NCBI GenBank assembly: GCA_036897445.1 | Contig: JAYMTL010000087.1 | Coordinates: 20,361-84,360, forward strand | DNA length: 64,000 nt | Source of the DNA: Pelargonium tetragonum | Lineage: Eukaryota; Streptophyta; Magnoliopsida; Geraniales; Geraniaceae | Reading direction: 5' to 3' | Shown: positions 10,401 to 22,915 of the stretch, piece by piece | Layout of the letters: each line of letters opens with the position of its first letter | Numbering within the stretch: the stretch's first letter is position 1 | Made by a program: the position numbers and the translations under genes | The notes under the pieces: model-generated | Told to the model about the DNA's origin: nothing | The model's input: only the letters and a program-made list of their open reading frames with translations | Database searches by the model: none

Positions 10401-13400
10401 TGGATATAGTATAGTCGCTTTCAAAATCAGTTCATATAATAATCTATAATAAAGAATTTCTAAAAAAAAAATCTGGAGAGATATTGGTACTAGGATTTCT
10501 CAATTCATTTCTTTGTTATGTTAGAGCGCAAGTCCATTTGATCAGAATCCGTTGGTTCAAAATCACATTTAGAGGTCCTTTCCGCTACACTAAATCTAGT
10601 AAGAAATTCTAAGGGTTCTATAATTTTAAAGTAGAAGTAAAAAAAAAAGCATATGAAGTACACAACCTTTTAGAAATACAGTATCTGGATCCTATAGCCA
10701 ACTTGTGAAATCCCGTAGAGAGTGCTTATATTACTAATGAGACAACCCTTATAAAGTCTAAGTTTAGCGAGGAAGTATCCTCTTTTTATGATTGTTTACA
10801 GAAAAAGACTTAATCAAGGAGGGTTCCCTTTGGAATTCGATCGAAGGGAGGCCTATTCTTGTAAGAGAAATGGAGTCTAATTTCGTATATGAACACATTT
10901 GCATGGAGTTCCCTTTACTTCAGGACTCGACTCTTTGTTGCAGTTATAGTAGTAAAACAAAGAAAAAACAAGCAAAAGTGGTGGGCTAGGATTTTGTTGT
11001 AAATTTTTATTGGTTCTGGCGGTAAAATGCCTAAGGTCATTTTTTCTGTGGCTTTAATACGAAACCAAAATTCTCAAAGTTCCTGGATTCCTTACTTTAG
11101 AGTATAACAGGGGACTCGATACTGTTTTCTAAGTTTCTAAAGCTATAAAAATTTTATGGGTAATCCTTATGCAAAAGAGCCCTATAATAGGAATCCAAAA
11201 ACCTACAAGTACACAATAATAGTTGGATTCTTGGTAGGTAACTTTCATGCAATGCCTTTTTAGAGTGATTGGTAGGTTATTCTAATATCAAGGGGAGCTC
11301 TAGAAACGTGCCTCTTTTTCTGGACTGAATCGGGAAAAATTCTGATTAGTTAATAAACGTCGTTTTGGATTAGGAAGCTATAGAAGTTGAACTTTCTGCG
11401 GGAATACTTGAATTTAGTTTTCAATGCTCACTAGATAGTCGGGGTTCTTGATCTATTCTAGTCTCAGAGACTCCTGTAAAAACTTTGTAAAGCATTCTAA
11501 AAAAGGGATATGAGGGGTTCGCCATTTTTATTTAGGATATTACTTGTTTCTTATCTAGTAACGAAAAAGAAGCGCGTATATAAGCGTAGGCTAGTACGAA
11601 AAAAACGAAAGGGGGCTCATATTAATTAGGGAGAAATCCTCGAGCAATAAAAGAATGCTGTTTCGAGTCCAGTTGTTAAACTTTATAGAAATTTTCTTCT
11701 TCTGAAAGTTTTGCCTTATAAAAGTCAAACAAATAAGCAACAATTCTTCCTTTAACTCTACTGTATTCCTTTGGCATATCAAACTCTCTTCACATGGTAC
11801 CTTTTAGGTGGAACTCCTTAAAACACAAATTAAAGACGCAGAGAATACAAAATGATATTCAACCCTAGGGTTATCTTTCCTCTTCTAAATATCAAGATAA
11901 GGAACTCTTTAATAGGTAATTTCGGTTTCTTTTTTCCTTCGCAGCCTCTATGCTTTGTTGATGACTTCTGAACCTGGTTGAGACTTTTAAAGGGAATAAA
12001 GGGACAAGTTACTGTGACTAGAAGCAGGCTGTAGTTCTACAAAGCTATATTACTTTTCTATTGTCTCCGTTTCATAACTATCTTTTCAAATGTATTACTA
12101 AAGTCTTTAGTATAGGTCTAGTGCAAGCATATATAAGGCAAAGCAGAGTGCTTAAGACGGGTACTTCCTACCACAAAAGCACGGGGTACTACCGAACAAA
12201 GTACATAGTTAGAAACTAAAGACTTTTTATTGCTCTTGACTTAGTCATTAAGTTCCCAAATCATACTAGGGGGTTGTCACAAATTGAACAGGGAACCTCA
12301 GAATTTCAGAAATCTAGCTTATATGAGACTTTTACCCGCACCACAATCTTTTAGTTATGAAGTGTATAGAACCCAAGAATTGCCCTAGAATATCTTATCC
12401 CAACTCGTAGAAGGCGCCTTTATATCGACTTTTAGTCAGGCTAGTGTGTTTAATATCTAATCAGTGTCTAGCACCCGCACCCATTTTTACAAAGTCAGTA
12501 GTACTTATTATAGCATAAGGAGGTGTTAAGCTTAAGGAAGGCAGTTCCCGCGGAAGGAGTTTTTATAGCTTTATAGGTACTATAATCTTTCTTTTATAAC
12601 TAAAATAGCAGCTTCGGATTTATACTTACATTTACATGAGTGTCAGATTTAGCAGCAAAAGTTCGGAGCTGACTAATACCAAGGAAAAGGGCTCTATTTT
12701 TTCTCTATTACGTTTATCGGAGTTCTAGTAAAAAGTCTCAAAATGAAAAATATAGAAATATAGGACAAAAAAGTAGGTAATTTTTAAGAAAGTTCCTAGG
12801 TGCGCTATAGTTCCTGAAAAGAAGAGGTCCAAACTTTCCCTTTTTGAAGGTGAATAAAGTGGATTCTTGTATTATTAAAAAGCCCTGACACAAGCCTTTT
12901 CGAAAAAGAGCGTGTGAAACTCAGAAGCAATCTAAGAGACACGGCAAATTTTTTGTATTATCTTCCTACAAAGTAGTACCGAGGAACCTCACACGCAGTC
13001 CGAGATTTTAAGGGGAATCCAGTTCAGTTTACTTAGTTTAGAGAACTTCTTCCCCAGCAGGCAAGGTGGGGAAACAAGGGAGGATTAAACTTATATGTAT
13101 ATTTGCTTTCTAAACAGGTTTTGCGTTCAACGAAAATTACCTTAAATAAGGTGTACACAGCTCCATAAAAACTTATATTAAGAAAAAGTGCCCGCTATAA
13201 GATTCGGCTGGGGCTTAGCTCATTACTTTATTACTTATGAGTATAGAGTATCCTGGCTTTTAAGAGAAAGCCTATCCGTTTTAACTAAGGATCTTCGCGG
13301 AAGTTTTTATTACTCAAAAAAGGAGATTCTTGTTTAGTTCTGATTCAGGGAAATTCCAAAATTCTTGATAGCAAGAGGATTCCCGGGGGAAGTGTCCTAA

Positions 13401-13968
13401 AGCATTTAGCTTTGCTGGATATGTTATTTAAGTAGGATTTTGGTATAAGCGGGGTCCTTATAGAAGTCAAAAAGTCTTTTTGTAGGAAGGAATTCAGTGT
13501 GTTTCAAATATAGCTTTAGCTTCTTTGCTTAGGTTTCTTTATTATTAACTGATCATAAACGAAAACTTTCTCTACACGTTTATCCTGCTGAGAAAGGCTC
13601 TTTTTTGAGTTGATAACTAAAGGGCGAAAAGCCTTACTCGTGGGATTTTAAACCCGTTTCGGGACTCGGTCATGAAACATTCATAGTATACATGTATACA
13701 AAGGATACTTGAACAGTTTTGGTATTCTCAAAAAGGAAGGGTTTCGGCAGGTGGCTTCACAATATTAAATTTCGCGATAAACAAGAAAAAAGAATTACAA
13801 ATTTAGAGGAGGAAAAACCATCTAGGGGTTTTTAAGAGACCCCTGTAAAAAAAGACAATTAAACTTTGTACGCAGCAGGATCTTTATAAAATTGTTTTAT
13901 CTTGTAAATGCAAGTAAGTTCTTTAACTTTTATGAGTGAATGTACAATTTACTATAAAAAATAGACTG

Positions 13969-13991
13969 AAAAGTCTCGAGAAAAGACTTTT
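13969..13991. repeat. 8-bp hairpin
   Basis: AAAAGTCT (13,969-13,976) and AGACTTTT (13,984-13,991) with a 7-base loop CGAGAAA. It resembles a small terminator-like stem-loop, but no gene lies upstream. Confidence 0.6.
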
Positions 13992-15090
13992 GTAAAATTC
14001 GAGTTCTTTCTAATTCTAAACGATAATTTGTAGTAGTGGGATCTCGTCTCTAACAAGAGTTAATAAACATATAGTTTTTTCACGTCCCTAACCCCAAAAA
14101 TTTTTGTATGAATCTCATTTTCCCAGATACTCAACAGGACCCCCTTTAGCTATACCCGCAGCTTTTTGCTGTATCCTAAGGCCTGCCTAACCTCTTGGCT
14201 ATAAGACTTCTACTATTCCTACAGCCTCCGCCTTTCCTTTATAAAAGATTTTAGACTCTCAGGAAACCTACTCCAAAAGTAAAGCCTTACTTTAAACTTA
14301 AACCCTTATTTGAATATCCAAAATATGTTGAAGTATAAACAAAAGTAAGTTAGGGATAATCCATAAAAGCCCGGTTGAGCAAAAAAAGAGAATTTTAGGA
14401 TAGAAATGAGGATAGAAAAAGGTAACAAGGTTTGAGTCATTAGAATAAGAGTTTTTTAAGTCTTGGCTTTTGGGCATTTAATAAAAAGAAGAAGAGATAT
14501 AGGTTTACTTAGAAGTGTTATGCGACTAGGACTCTTGTATTGTCTTTATTCTGTAGTTACTGCAGCCTTAGTCTTAGAGTCTTTTAGTGTATAGGATACG
14601 CAACTCTGGTCTCGAAAAGTCTTTTATAATTCTAATAATTAGGGAATAAGATCCCCCAGAAAAAGTCTTTCGTAAAGACGTTTCCTAACCCTGCTATTCT
14701 ATAGTTTCCTATTATATTATGTTTCATACTCATCCCCAGGTTTCCTAATATGGCCGTTCTAAAAAAGCGAATCTCTGCGTTGTGTTAATTGATAGTGCGT
14801 TTTCCTATTGTAACGCATTTAGGGAAGATTTAATAAAGCAACAGTACTCCGCTCACTAGTATTGAAGTATTGAGTAGTGCAGCCGAAGAGTCAAAGCAGA
14901 ATACCAATCTCTCTATTACTGATAAAGTATTCCGAGGAATCTATACAAGGCATATCTGGAGTCTCCCCTCTATCACTCTATCATAAGTTCCCCGTTTTTA
15001 GTATTGAGTTCCACTTTAAAAGGCTTTTTGGTTATGGGTTTTTTATTAACAGGATTCCCCTACGAGGACTTCTAAAGGAGCTCTTTTTTC

Positions 15091-15108
15091 GAAAATCTTA
15101 AGATTTTC
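15091..15108. repeat. 18-bp perfect palindrome
   Basis: GAAAATCTTAAGATTTTC is fully self-complementary. One such site is only mildly unexpected in 64 kb of AT-rich DNA. It is listed because several longer ones occur in the window. Confidence 0.75.
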
Positions 15109-16149
15109 TATTTCGGTATTTTATTTGCTAAAAATAAAGTGTAACAAAGAATTAACTAAAGGTTATCAAAAATAAGATTTTCCAACATCTCTATAAAGGG
15201 GGACAAAATCGTAATGTAGTGTATAGCTATTATTTATTAGTCCTATTGATTCCTTCTCTCAGTACGCCCCGAAGTATGATTTTTTCTATACCATAGAGTT
15301 CTAATAATATAGTGGTGTACCCAAGCTGCATATTAGGGCTCCAGTCCAGTACAAAATTTTATATAATAAAAGTTCAGAAAGAAATAAACGCAAGGATTTT
15401 TTGGGGTTTAGTCGTAGGGGCAAGGGGTTTCTCATGGAACTCTATCTTATTTCTGTCCTTCACCTTGCCTTCAATCAAAGTAATAGCAAAATAGGGCTTA
15501 CCGGTTAAAGCGAAATTTCATTATAGCCGGGAATTTCTCGTTCCTAGCTGCCAGCCTCACTTGCACTCATTAAAAAACTAATAAAAAGGTAAGGGCGTAA
15601 AACTAAAATACCCATACAAAGCTTAAACCAGCCTCTGTACGTATCTCAATCCTAATTAAAATAAAAGCTACAATTAAGAGGTGCAAAATACTACAAATAA
15701 GCCCTGTTGTAATTAAGTAAAATACACTCGTATTTAGTAAGTGTAAGTGAGTGGCTTAGATTTTCAATATCTTTGTAGTATAATATTACGGGGTTTAAAA
15801 TTTCCTTATTATCCTTTAATGGAGCTGGTTTAAATTACGGGATACCCTGATAAGAGCGAAAACTCTTTCTTCTACGCCTAGAACGCAAAAATGACTTTGG
15901 AGAATTATCCTAGAAGGAGAGAAAAAAAGTTAATACTATGAAAAAAAAGGATGCTTACGTGAACCGGGTGTAGGAATGGGCGAATAAAACTAGGATCACC
16001 AGTAAAGTTTCGAATATTTCCAATTCCTGAATATCCTCTCCTTTTTAATTAAATTAAAAGGCTGGCTAGGTGCAGTTTCTTTTTTAAAAAAACCCCAGAA
16101 CCTTTCCTAAATATGAGATACTAGACCTAAATTCCTTTTTCAATAGAAA

Positions 16150-16260
16150 ATTTCACCCGGAATAAAGATAAAAAGTTATACGGGGGTCTTTTAGTCGCGG
16201 TTTTGTACAACCCCTGCGTCGGTTTCAATCTATACTTCTATACTATAGTGTGCTATAATT
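16150..16260 (-). ncRNA. Candidate LSU rRNA fragment (E. coli 23S about 2010-2085)
   Basis: Read on the minus strand, this segment carries conserved 23S blocks in order. ATTGAA (complement of 16,224-16,229) is followed by a 4-bp hairpin AACC/GGTT (16,209-16,224) where helix 72 should be. Then come TGTAC (16,205-16,209), CCGCG (16,196-16,200), AC, and AAAGACCCC (16,183-16,191) followed by GT, AAC and TTT. In E. coli the same order runs from ATTGAACTCG through GTGTACCCGCGG to GGAAAGACCCCGTGAACCTTT. The spacing from ATTGAA to GACCCC is 47 bases here and 52 in E. coli. AAAGACC is the strand entering the peptidyl-transferase ring (A2058-C2064), and the G2057-to-A change is common in mitochondria. 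As a stand-alone piece it would fit the fragmented rRNAs of alveolate mitochondria. The ends are estimates. A decayed copy is possible. Confidence 0.45.
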
Positions 16261-19200
16261 CTTCCTTTCTTCGACCGGGGAATCCCATAAAAATTAACCG
16301 AGTGTTTTGAATACCTTTTTTATTCCGTTTGAAACTAAAAGCTCCGACCCCCTATTATTCTAATTCTAGATTTAACTTGTTCTTTCTCTGAATTTATAAT
16401 AGCCCAGCCCTCTTTGACTAAGCCGCCTTTTATACCCTAGTAAAAAGTCAAAACCCGCGCTTGAATTTCCTCAACCAAGCATAGCTAGACTTAAGAAAAG
16501 GAGCGTTGGTAGTTTTCTCCTCTAGTCTAGCAGCAGAAGAGGCCTTTATGTAAATAGCAGGGAAAGTTTAAAACCACTGTACTAGATCCTCGCGAGTTCC
16601 TGAAAAGGGCAAAAAAATAAGGTAATGAAATTAAGCGGCTGCTCAATATCTAGTGAACCTAAGAATTTTGGACTTCTTGTTAGATGCTAGAACTATAACT
16701 TTATAATAAGGAACCCTTTTTATGGATCAATCAAAATTTAGTTTTTATTCCGATTCACAAAAAGAAAAAGTAAAGACCCCTAAGATTTCCTAGCAGGAAT
16801 CTTATACTCTAATTACTAGAAATTTTTAGGATGCCGAATAAAACCCTTATAATTAGGCACCGGATCCCCCGTAACGGAGGCGAAAGATTTTTGGCGGAGC
16901 TTTTTCTATAGGAGGTTTAGAACTTACTTGCTAAGCTTTTTTGTAACTAACTCTAAAGGCTGTGGGGCCTCTGTACTTTGAACTGGGATTTCTGCCGTTG
17001 GGTGAGGGGCAAATAGTGACTCTCTTCTTTTCTTTATTTTTCTTCGTTTGCAAGCAAAGGCCTCCTTTATTAGTATTAGATATACTGATTTATAAAAGAC
17101 TTTAATGAAGAATACCTGTAATCTAGTGAGTAAACCCATCTTTCTGTTCTGAAAGGTAGGGGCTCATTCTTATACCTACAACTGCAAGGAAAGCGGAGCT
17201 AGTACATTAATTCGCTTTTGGCCTTTGCTTAAACCCAGTAAATACTATGAAATTCTAAAGCCCTTTAAGTAATAAGTAAATACACGCTAGAAATCTCGAG
17301 AGCTTCTTGTACTTTATTTTACTTTTAACAGGAGACTTCTTTATTACTTGGTACTCGACTCGAACCCACTTGACTAAAAACTTGCTTGCTGGGGCTTTAA
17401 AAGCGACACCCAGGATAATAAAGTAGCCAGCCCCCTTTTTTTTTATTTTCGAAAATATTAGCAATTTGGGAAGCTTTTTTAGGACATCGGTGAGAGTGGA
17501 ACTGCTAAAGATATTAGTCCCTCATTCATTTATATGACCTCTCTCAGAAATTGAAATAAGGAGGAACTTTGGCCACGAGAGGTCGGGGGGTTCCTATACT
17601 TTCAACTCCAAGACTGTACTTGAAATCTTTAGCACCTTTTAATTTGAATTTGAGGAATACTCTTTTTAACTTTACCAGCTTCAAAAGCAATTTGTGGGTT
17701 TTATTTGCCCCAACTTAAGGGGATAAGGGGGAGTAGTTTCGATATGGTAACTCCAGAGTTTAATAAGGTAAAAATTCGGTAGACTCAAGCTTAATAGCTC
17801 CATTAACTAGCGTTCTCTATAAAAAATTTTTATTCTTAAAAATACAGGAACCTCCTAAGCCTTTATCAACATTAAGCAAAAGCTTCTTGTATACTATAAT
17901 ACACGACATTAAAAAAGAAAACTTGGTTAGCAAACGTAGAAATTCATTTTTTGTAAAAGCACCCCTTGCTCACAAAGTCTTTCTAGTATATTAGCGACAT
18001 TAAACTACCTATAACTCTCTGCATTCTATATTTATTAATTAAATGCCCCGAGTAACCGAGTAAGCGAAAACCTTATGCTATAGGTATTTTAAATAGATAC
18101 TCATGGCAGGGTTTTCGTTTCATTTTCTATTTACAACGTATTTAATAAAAACTTATTTTATAACATCCTGTTGTGTACGCTTTTTTATTACATTTTAAGT
18201 CTTTTTTCAAGTATACGGGCATTTTTATCGTTAGCTAGTATTTAAACTATCTTTTCCTGGGTTTGAAGTCAAAAACCCTCCGCGTGTCAAGAAGTTAGAT
18301 CTGCAGTCAGTAGAATTTTATTACCACAATACAAGTTTTTGTCTAGCAAGGTTTTTTCTAAAAAGGGCTCCTTTCAAGGGAGTCCATTCTAGTAGTACCT
18401 ATATGTAATGCAATAAAGGCTTAAACAAGTCAGTCAATGTAGAGAATAAATGTCCTAGACCCATTCTAATATTAAATGAAAATATCACAGTATACAAGTT
18501 TAGCTTGGTACTAGTAAGGACCCCGTCAAAAGAAAAAGAAGTAGATTCGCAATAATAGATTGCAATTTCACGAGCACTTCCCCTAAAACGAAACTCGGTT
18601 TAAAACACTTAAATAGAAGCAAAAAAACTAAGATAAAATTGTAGGAATACCCGCAATCCAACAAGCTCTAAACGAAACCGAGAGTCTTAGGGCGCAATAC
18701 TTAAGACAAAGTTGTCAAGGGTTCAAATCTCGTAAACCTGCACCTCTTTCACAGACAAAAAAGACTAATAAAAGAGCCCTCTAAGATATAAGGTACTAAA
18801 AAAAAGGCCCCGCTTGCCTCCGAGAATAAAAACTTCGAGTTTGGAAGCAGAAATCTACAGTCTAAGTACAAGTAATAACGTTATAGGACACCTCTCTCCT
18901 GGAACCAAGTTTTTCCCTATGTCTTTACAAGCTTTTAAATTACTCTAGAAGTAATAAGGACCCCATATTCAGAAGCGTCCTTTTTTAAGCACCCGGATTA
19001 CGGCCTAATGTTGTAAATCCTGAGGTGTTTAAAAAACTCGGGCGCCTTATATCTATCTTTATATTTATCAAGTATGCTTCCTAATTGCGTAATTTATTTT
19101 CATCAATAAGAGTCCTAATAATACTGCTTTTCCAAGGACAAGGCATAAAACTGTTATTCTAAAGAGATCTCGGAGGGGTGTTTCCTAAGCCCTATATAGA

Positions 19201-19665
19201 GCCTAACCTCCACAGAAGAAGGGAGAGTGCTAAAAACCCTGTTGTTTAAGGGGTTTCTTAGAGGAACTACTAGCCCCCCAGTTTATGAAGCTTAAGCGAA
19301 GTCTAGCCTACCAAGAAAATCTTACTTTGCTTTCCTGCCCTACTATAGAAAACTACTAGACTAAAGTAAGCTTAAATAAAAGGAGCTAGGCCTTAAGTGT
19401 ATTTAAAGTTTCCAACTCCCCTTAATTCCTAATTGCTTGAAACAACTAAGATTGCGTTGCACTACTTTCACTTTCAACAGGTTTCAGTCAAGTCAGGTCC
19501 CGAAATTTGACAATTTAAACTTCACCGTAATTAAATTAAAGTAAATATTTCCTAAATTGTCGCTTACATCCGCTTGTATTGTAAAGAACGTTATAACCAC
19601 CTCTGAATGTTACTTATACTTTGAACGAAATCCTAAAAGATACTAAAAAGAAGAGATGAATAAAG
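16260..19665. other. Gene-free AT-rich segment
   Basis: No gene seen. Two minus-strand frames of 69-71 codons (16,924-17,139 and 17,255-17,464) are rich in Lys and Leu, without recognisable motifs and at chance length. A tRNA-like T-arm near 18,720 (GGGTTCAAATC) lacks a matching cloverleaf. Confidence 0.55.
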
Positions 19666-19667
19666 TC

Positions 19668-19905
19668 TAGCAGCTGCTTTAGAGGTTGTAAGGCTTTGAG
19701 TGAGAGGTGAGCTGGACTAGGATAGAAGATAGTTTACAGGTTAGCGTGGTTAGCGTAAGGGTCAGGGATGATATAAGAGGAGTGCTGGGTTTAAACCGAA
19801 CTCGGATCTGAACAGAGTGGCAGTAACTCGCAATTTGGGGTTTACCGCAAAGATAATGGGAGCCGTATGCACTGAAAACGAGGAAAAAACTTTAGTCAAG
19901 TCGCT
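19668..19905 (+). ncRNA. Candidate SSU rRNA fragment (E. coli 16S about 1045-1210, helix 34 region)
   Basis: This block stands out by composition: in 19,681-19,860 I count about 63 G and 21 C, a strong G excess typical of structured RNA. It carries three conserved 16S blocks in order. ACAGGTTAGCGTGG (19,736-19,749) resembles ACAGGTGCTGCATGG. GCTGGGTTTAAACCGAAC (about 19,784-19,801) resembles GTTGGGTTAAGTCCCGCAAC. TGGGGTTTACCGCAA and ATAATGGG (19,836-19,860) resemble GGTGGGGATGACGTCAAG and ATCATGG. The outer blocks can pair as helix 34 does: GGTT (19,739-19,742) with AGCC (19,861-19,864), and GCGTAA (19,753-19,758) with TTACCGC (19,842-19,848) with one bulged base. The region between is shorter than in bacteria, as is usual in mitochondria. 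It is probably a separately transcribed rRNA piece; the ends are estimated from where the G-rich composition stops. The 3' part also resembles the 5' strand of a group II intron domain V, which I consider less likely. Confidence 0.5.
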
Positions 19906-19909
19906 GTGA

Positions 19910-22250
19910 GTAAAAACTTAAACGGGCCTACTTCTCTTAATATACAATTCTTATATACAAAAGGGGTGCCTCTTTCATTCTTTTTAATAAAACTACAAGG
20001 CATTCCTATCTCAAAATGCAAGATGTAGTCATAGGAGAATGCCTCCCGTTTAATAATTCAATTCCTGCATTCTTTTTGGGTCAAGGAATCCCTCAAAACG
20101 GAAAAAAGATAGTTGAGTAGAACAAGCATTTTTCTATTGAATTATACCTCAGAGCCAGATTTCTATTTATAAAGGTTTGCTTACTAAAAGACTAAATAAA
20201 GTGCAAGAATGGCCTGGAATTTTAGAGGGTACTAAGAGCAGTGATCTGAGCAGGAGTGTATATAACGTAATCAACTGAGAAATTACTTGATAAAAGGGTG
20301 CACTCCCTAATATTAAGAACCCTTCACGACTATCTTTTTGATAAGAGGCTTAACTTCCCGGTTATTCATTTTACTGAAGCCCCACGATACCTATAAAGCA
20401 GAATTACCTATTTATACCTAACACTACTAACCCACTTATATTATAAACTGGCTCAGAAAGACAAGAAAAAAGGCTTTACCTCTAAAATTAGCCTTAGAAC
20501 TTTAACCGGAACCTAGAGACACAAATAAGAGGACTCCCCAAGCTTAATCTTTTACTGCCAATTTGGAATCTAGAAACAAAAGGAACACGAGACCTCTAAT
20601 ACCTCTTTGTAATTTTGTAATACCTGCTATCCACGTACTCTGAGTCTGTATCCTGATAGCTTTCATAGTCCTAACTTGTTTAATGAAAAGGGAACCCTTA
20701 AGTTTGATTTTTTATACTGATTGATAGACACCTCTTTGACCAAGTCAGTTTTTTAACCAATAACATTATAACCCTTAGTAGATAACTTCTGGCAGTATAT
20801 TTCCCTTTTTCTATTTAATATATGTATTCGTTATCATGAATCTTTTGGGTCCTTCTTAGTAGGAGGTGACTTTAGCCTTTTTATAAGCACCTTACCTATA
20901 CTATAAGGGGTTCTTCCTTTTATCTACATCTACCTAGGACACAATTTAAGGAGAAGATCTACTTCTTATAGAAAGCGAATAGCAGAAAAACGCCTAAAGA
21001 ATTTTCTTACTATCATAGCTATTGGATATTAAGGACTTCTCAAGAAGCCTCACGCATGCCTTGGAACTTCTGTGTTCGATAGAGGTTCCTTACTGACTTT
21101 GTTTTGTAGTTTTGTTTCCCAGGGCCGGGGGTGAAGGGCTCCACTTCTATTTCATTTAGTCATATGCCGAAAAGTGCCTCGTTTCGTAGTGTTCAAGGTG
21201 CTCGGGATTCCAGCGTCTCTATTTTGCTATATCTCGGCAGATTACGCTAGTGTCTACAATGTATTGGTAAGGGGAGTATACTTTCAAGTCTAATCCGTTA
21301 GTTTTATAGTAGTGAGACGGATGCCCAGGGGTATATAAGAGGGGTTAGTTGTGATAGACGGGGTTTAGTTTCATTTCTTATCTTAGTCATAATGTAGTCT
21401 TAATACGCTTTTCTATTTAAGGAAAGATTCTTTTTCGAAGTCTCTGAGGGTTCAAGTTCTATTCATTGGTTCTTGTTTCTTTCTAATTTCAACTCTTTTC
21501 TAATAAAACCGGGCCCGGAAACTTTCTTACCCTCAGGGAAAGGCTTGCCTATAGAGCCCTTAAAAGGAGTTTCGGCTTTGGCTTTTCTCAAAATCGAGAG
21601 TGTGATTTTATACTTCTATGTGTCTTTCTTTTTCAGTCATGTTCCTTGTATTTCCCTTAAAACTTAAAAAAGGTCTTGTTTTAACAGGAATTTCCGCGTG
21701 TCTTTTTCTTAGTGTTCTTAGGTTTTATTAATTTTAGGCAGGCAGAGAAATCCTATCATGGGGTCCCGTTATACGGAATACAAAGGAGAGGGGTAACTTT
21801 CAAGATAGTAACTGAGATTTTTTTGCTATGTTAATAAAATCTTAAAGCTGGGGAGTCACCTTTTATTTAGGAGCACAAGTTAACTAGGAAACTTTCTCTT
21901 TATAAAGGAAAGGGCAAGCCCTAAAGGTATAGACTTTATTATTTGGCAGGGCTTTTCTTTAGAGATAGACAGTTTCAAGACTTCATAAGGCTTTGGATTC
22001 GCCTCATTTATCACCCATTTTGTTATATAATTTTGGAGTTGCTTACTTTAGATTAGAGAAGGTTTAGCCCTGTTAACTAGATCGGGAAAGAGGGCAGCAG
22101 AAAATTTCTTGGTTCATCTTGGTTAATACACCCCTCTAAGTAAAGCGGTGGAACTAGATCTCTTAGAAGTTAAAGTAACTTACCTAAGGTCTATTTCTTA
22201 TACTTCTAAGGGAGAAAGAGTAGCAGAGAGAATACTGGTCAGGCTAAGCC
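19910..22250. other. Gene-free segment with one weak SSU-like site
   Basis: No protein gene seen. At 22,143-22,152 the word AAGCGGTGGA, followed by AACTTACC at 22,177-22,184, resembles the 16S 930-985 region, but the conserved sequence between them is lost (see findings). A 64-codon plus-strand frame at 21,473-21,667 has no recognisable feature. Confidence 0.5.
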
Positions 22251-22915
22251 CTTCCTACATAAAAAACAAACGACTTTCTATTCTCTATTACTAGCACTAA
22301 CGAGTATCTTATATTCCAAAACTAACTAATAGAATACTGAAGATAGAGTAATACAAAACTACTATTAAGAGAACTCTAGAGACTAAGACTACTTTCTACT
22401 ATAAGATGTACTGCACTTACAAACAGGATCTCACTACGGGGAATCCCCCTAACCACAAGAACAAGAAGAAATACAATAGCCCGTAGGAATACAGCTCATA
22501 AGAAAGGAGTTATAGCTATGATGCAGAGTCTAGCTACAAAGACTCATAAACAAGTAAGTAACACAAAGTCATGAAGAATAAGTAGCTCAAAAGAATCTAA
22601 TGGCGGCTAATGTATGCTATGTACTATTAAAGACTATCTCGCATTAAAACCCCTTCACAAAGTTTCCTTCGGTAAGGATAAGCATCTCTAAACCCTCTAG
22701 GGCTCTAAGCTCCTATGTCAATAACTACAGAGTACAAGAGGAACCTTAGACTATAACAACTAATCCAATAAGTATAATAAATAGGAATCAGAATGCTCTA
22801 TTCCATTTCTAATAAAAAAAAGAAACTAATATAATACAAAGAGGAATTTCTATACTATACAAAACTATGAACTAATAGCTACAATAGTACAGGCAACAAT
22901 CAAACTTTCCTTTCT
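22250..22915 (+). repeat. Dispersed repeat family, long copy at 22.3-22.9 kb
   Basis: It contains most modules of the family in order. There is an AT-rich tract (22,290-22,400), CTAACCACAAGAACAAGAAG (about 22,447-22,466) shared with the reversed copy near 55.4 kb, and GCAGAGTCTAGCTACAAAGA (about 22,523-22,542) shared with the 5.4 and 10.2-kb copies. The 3' module CCCCTTCACAAAGTTTCCTT followed by CGGTAAG (22,650-22,676) is shared with 7003-7032. A further piece ending at 22,874-22,909 aligns with the tail of the 9.1-kb copy. It may be two units back to back. Confidence 0.55.

Larger units (their letters stand above)
10400..16150. other. Gene-free AT-rich segment
   Basis: Nothing here could be matched to a gene. 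Open frames of 60-74 codons occur at random density. Structural items are an 8-bp hairpin (13,969-13,976 with 13,984-13,991) and an 18-bp perfect palindrome (15,091-15,108). A stretch near 15,600-15,700 shares a few words (GTACGTATCT, AAAAGCTACAAT) with the dispersed repeat family and may be a very decayed copy. Confidence 0.55.

Noticed and set aside
19855-19885. Group II intron domain V
   Set aside because: GGGAGCCGTATGC with a following GAAA fits the 5' half of domain V, but the pairing 3' strand (CATGTACGGTT-like) is missing and the upstream sequence aligns better with 16S rRNA.
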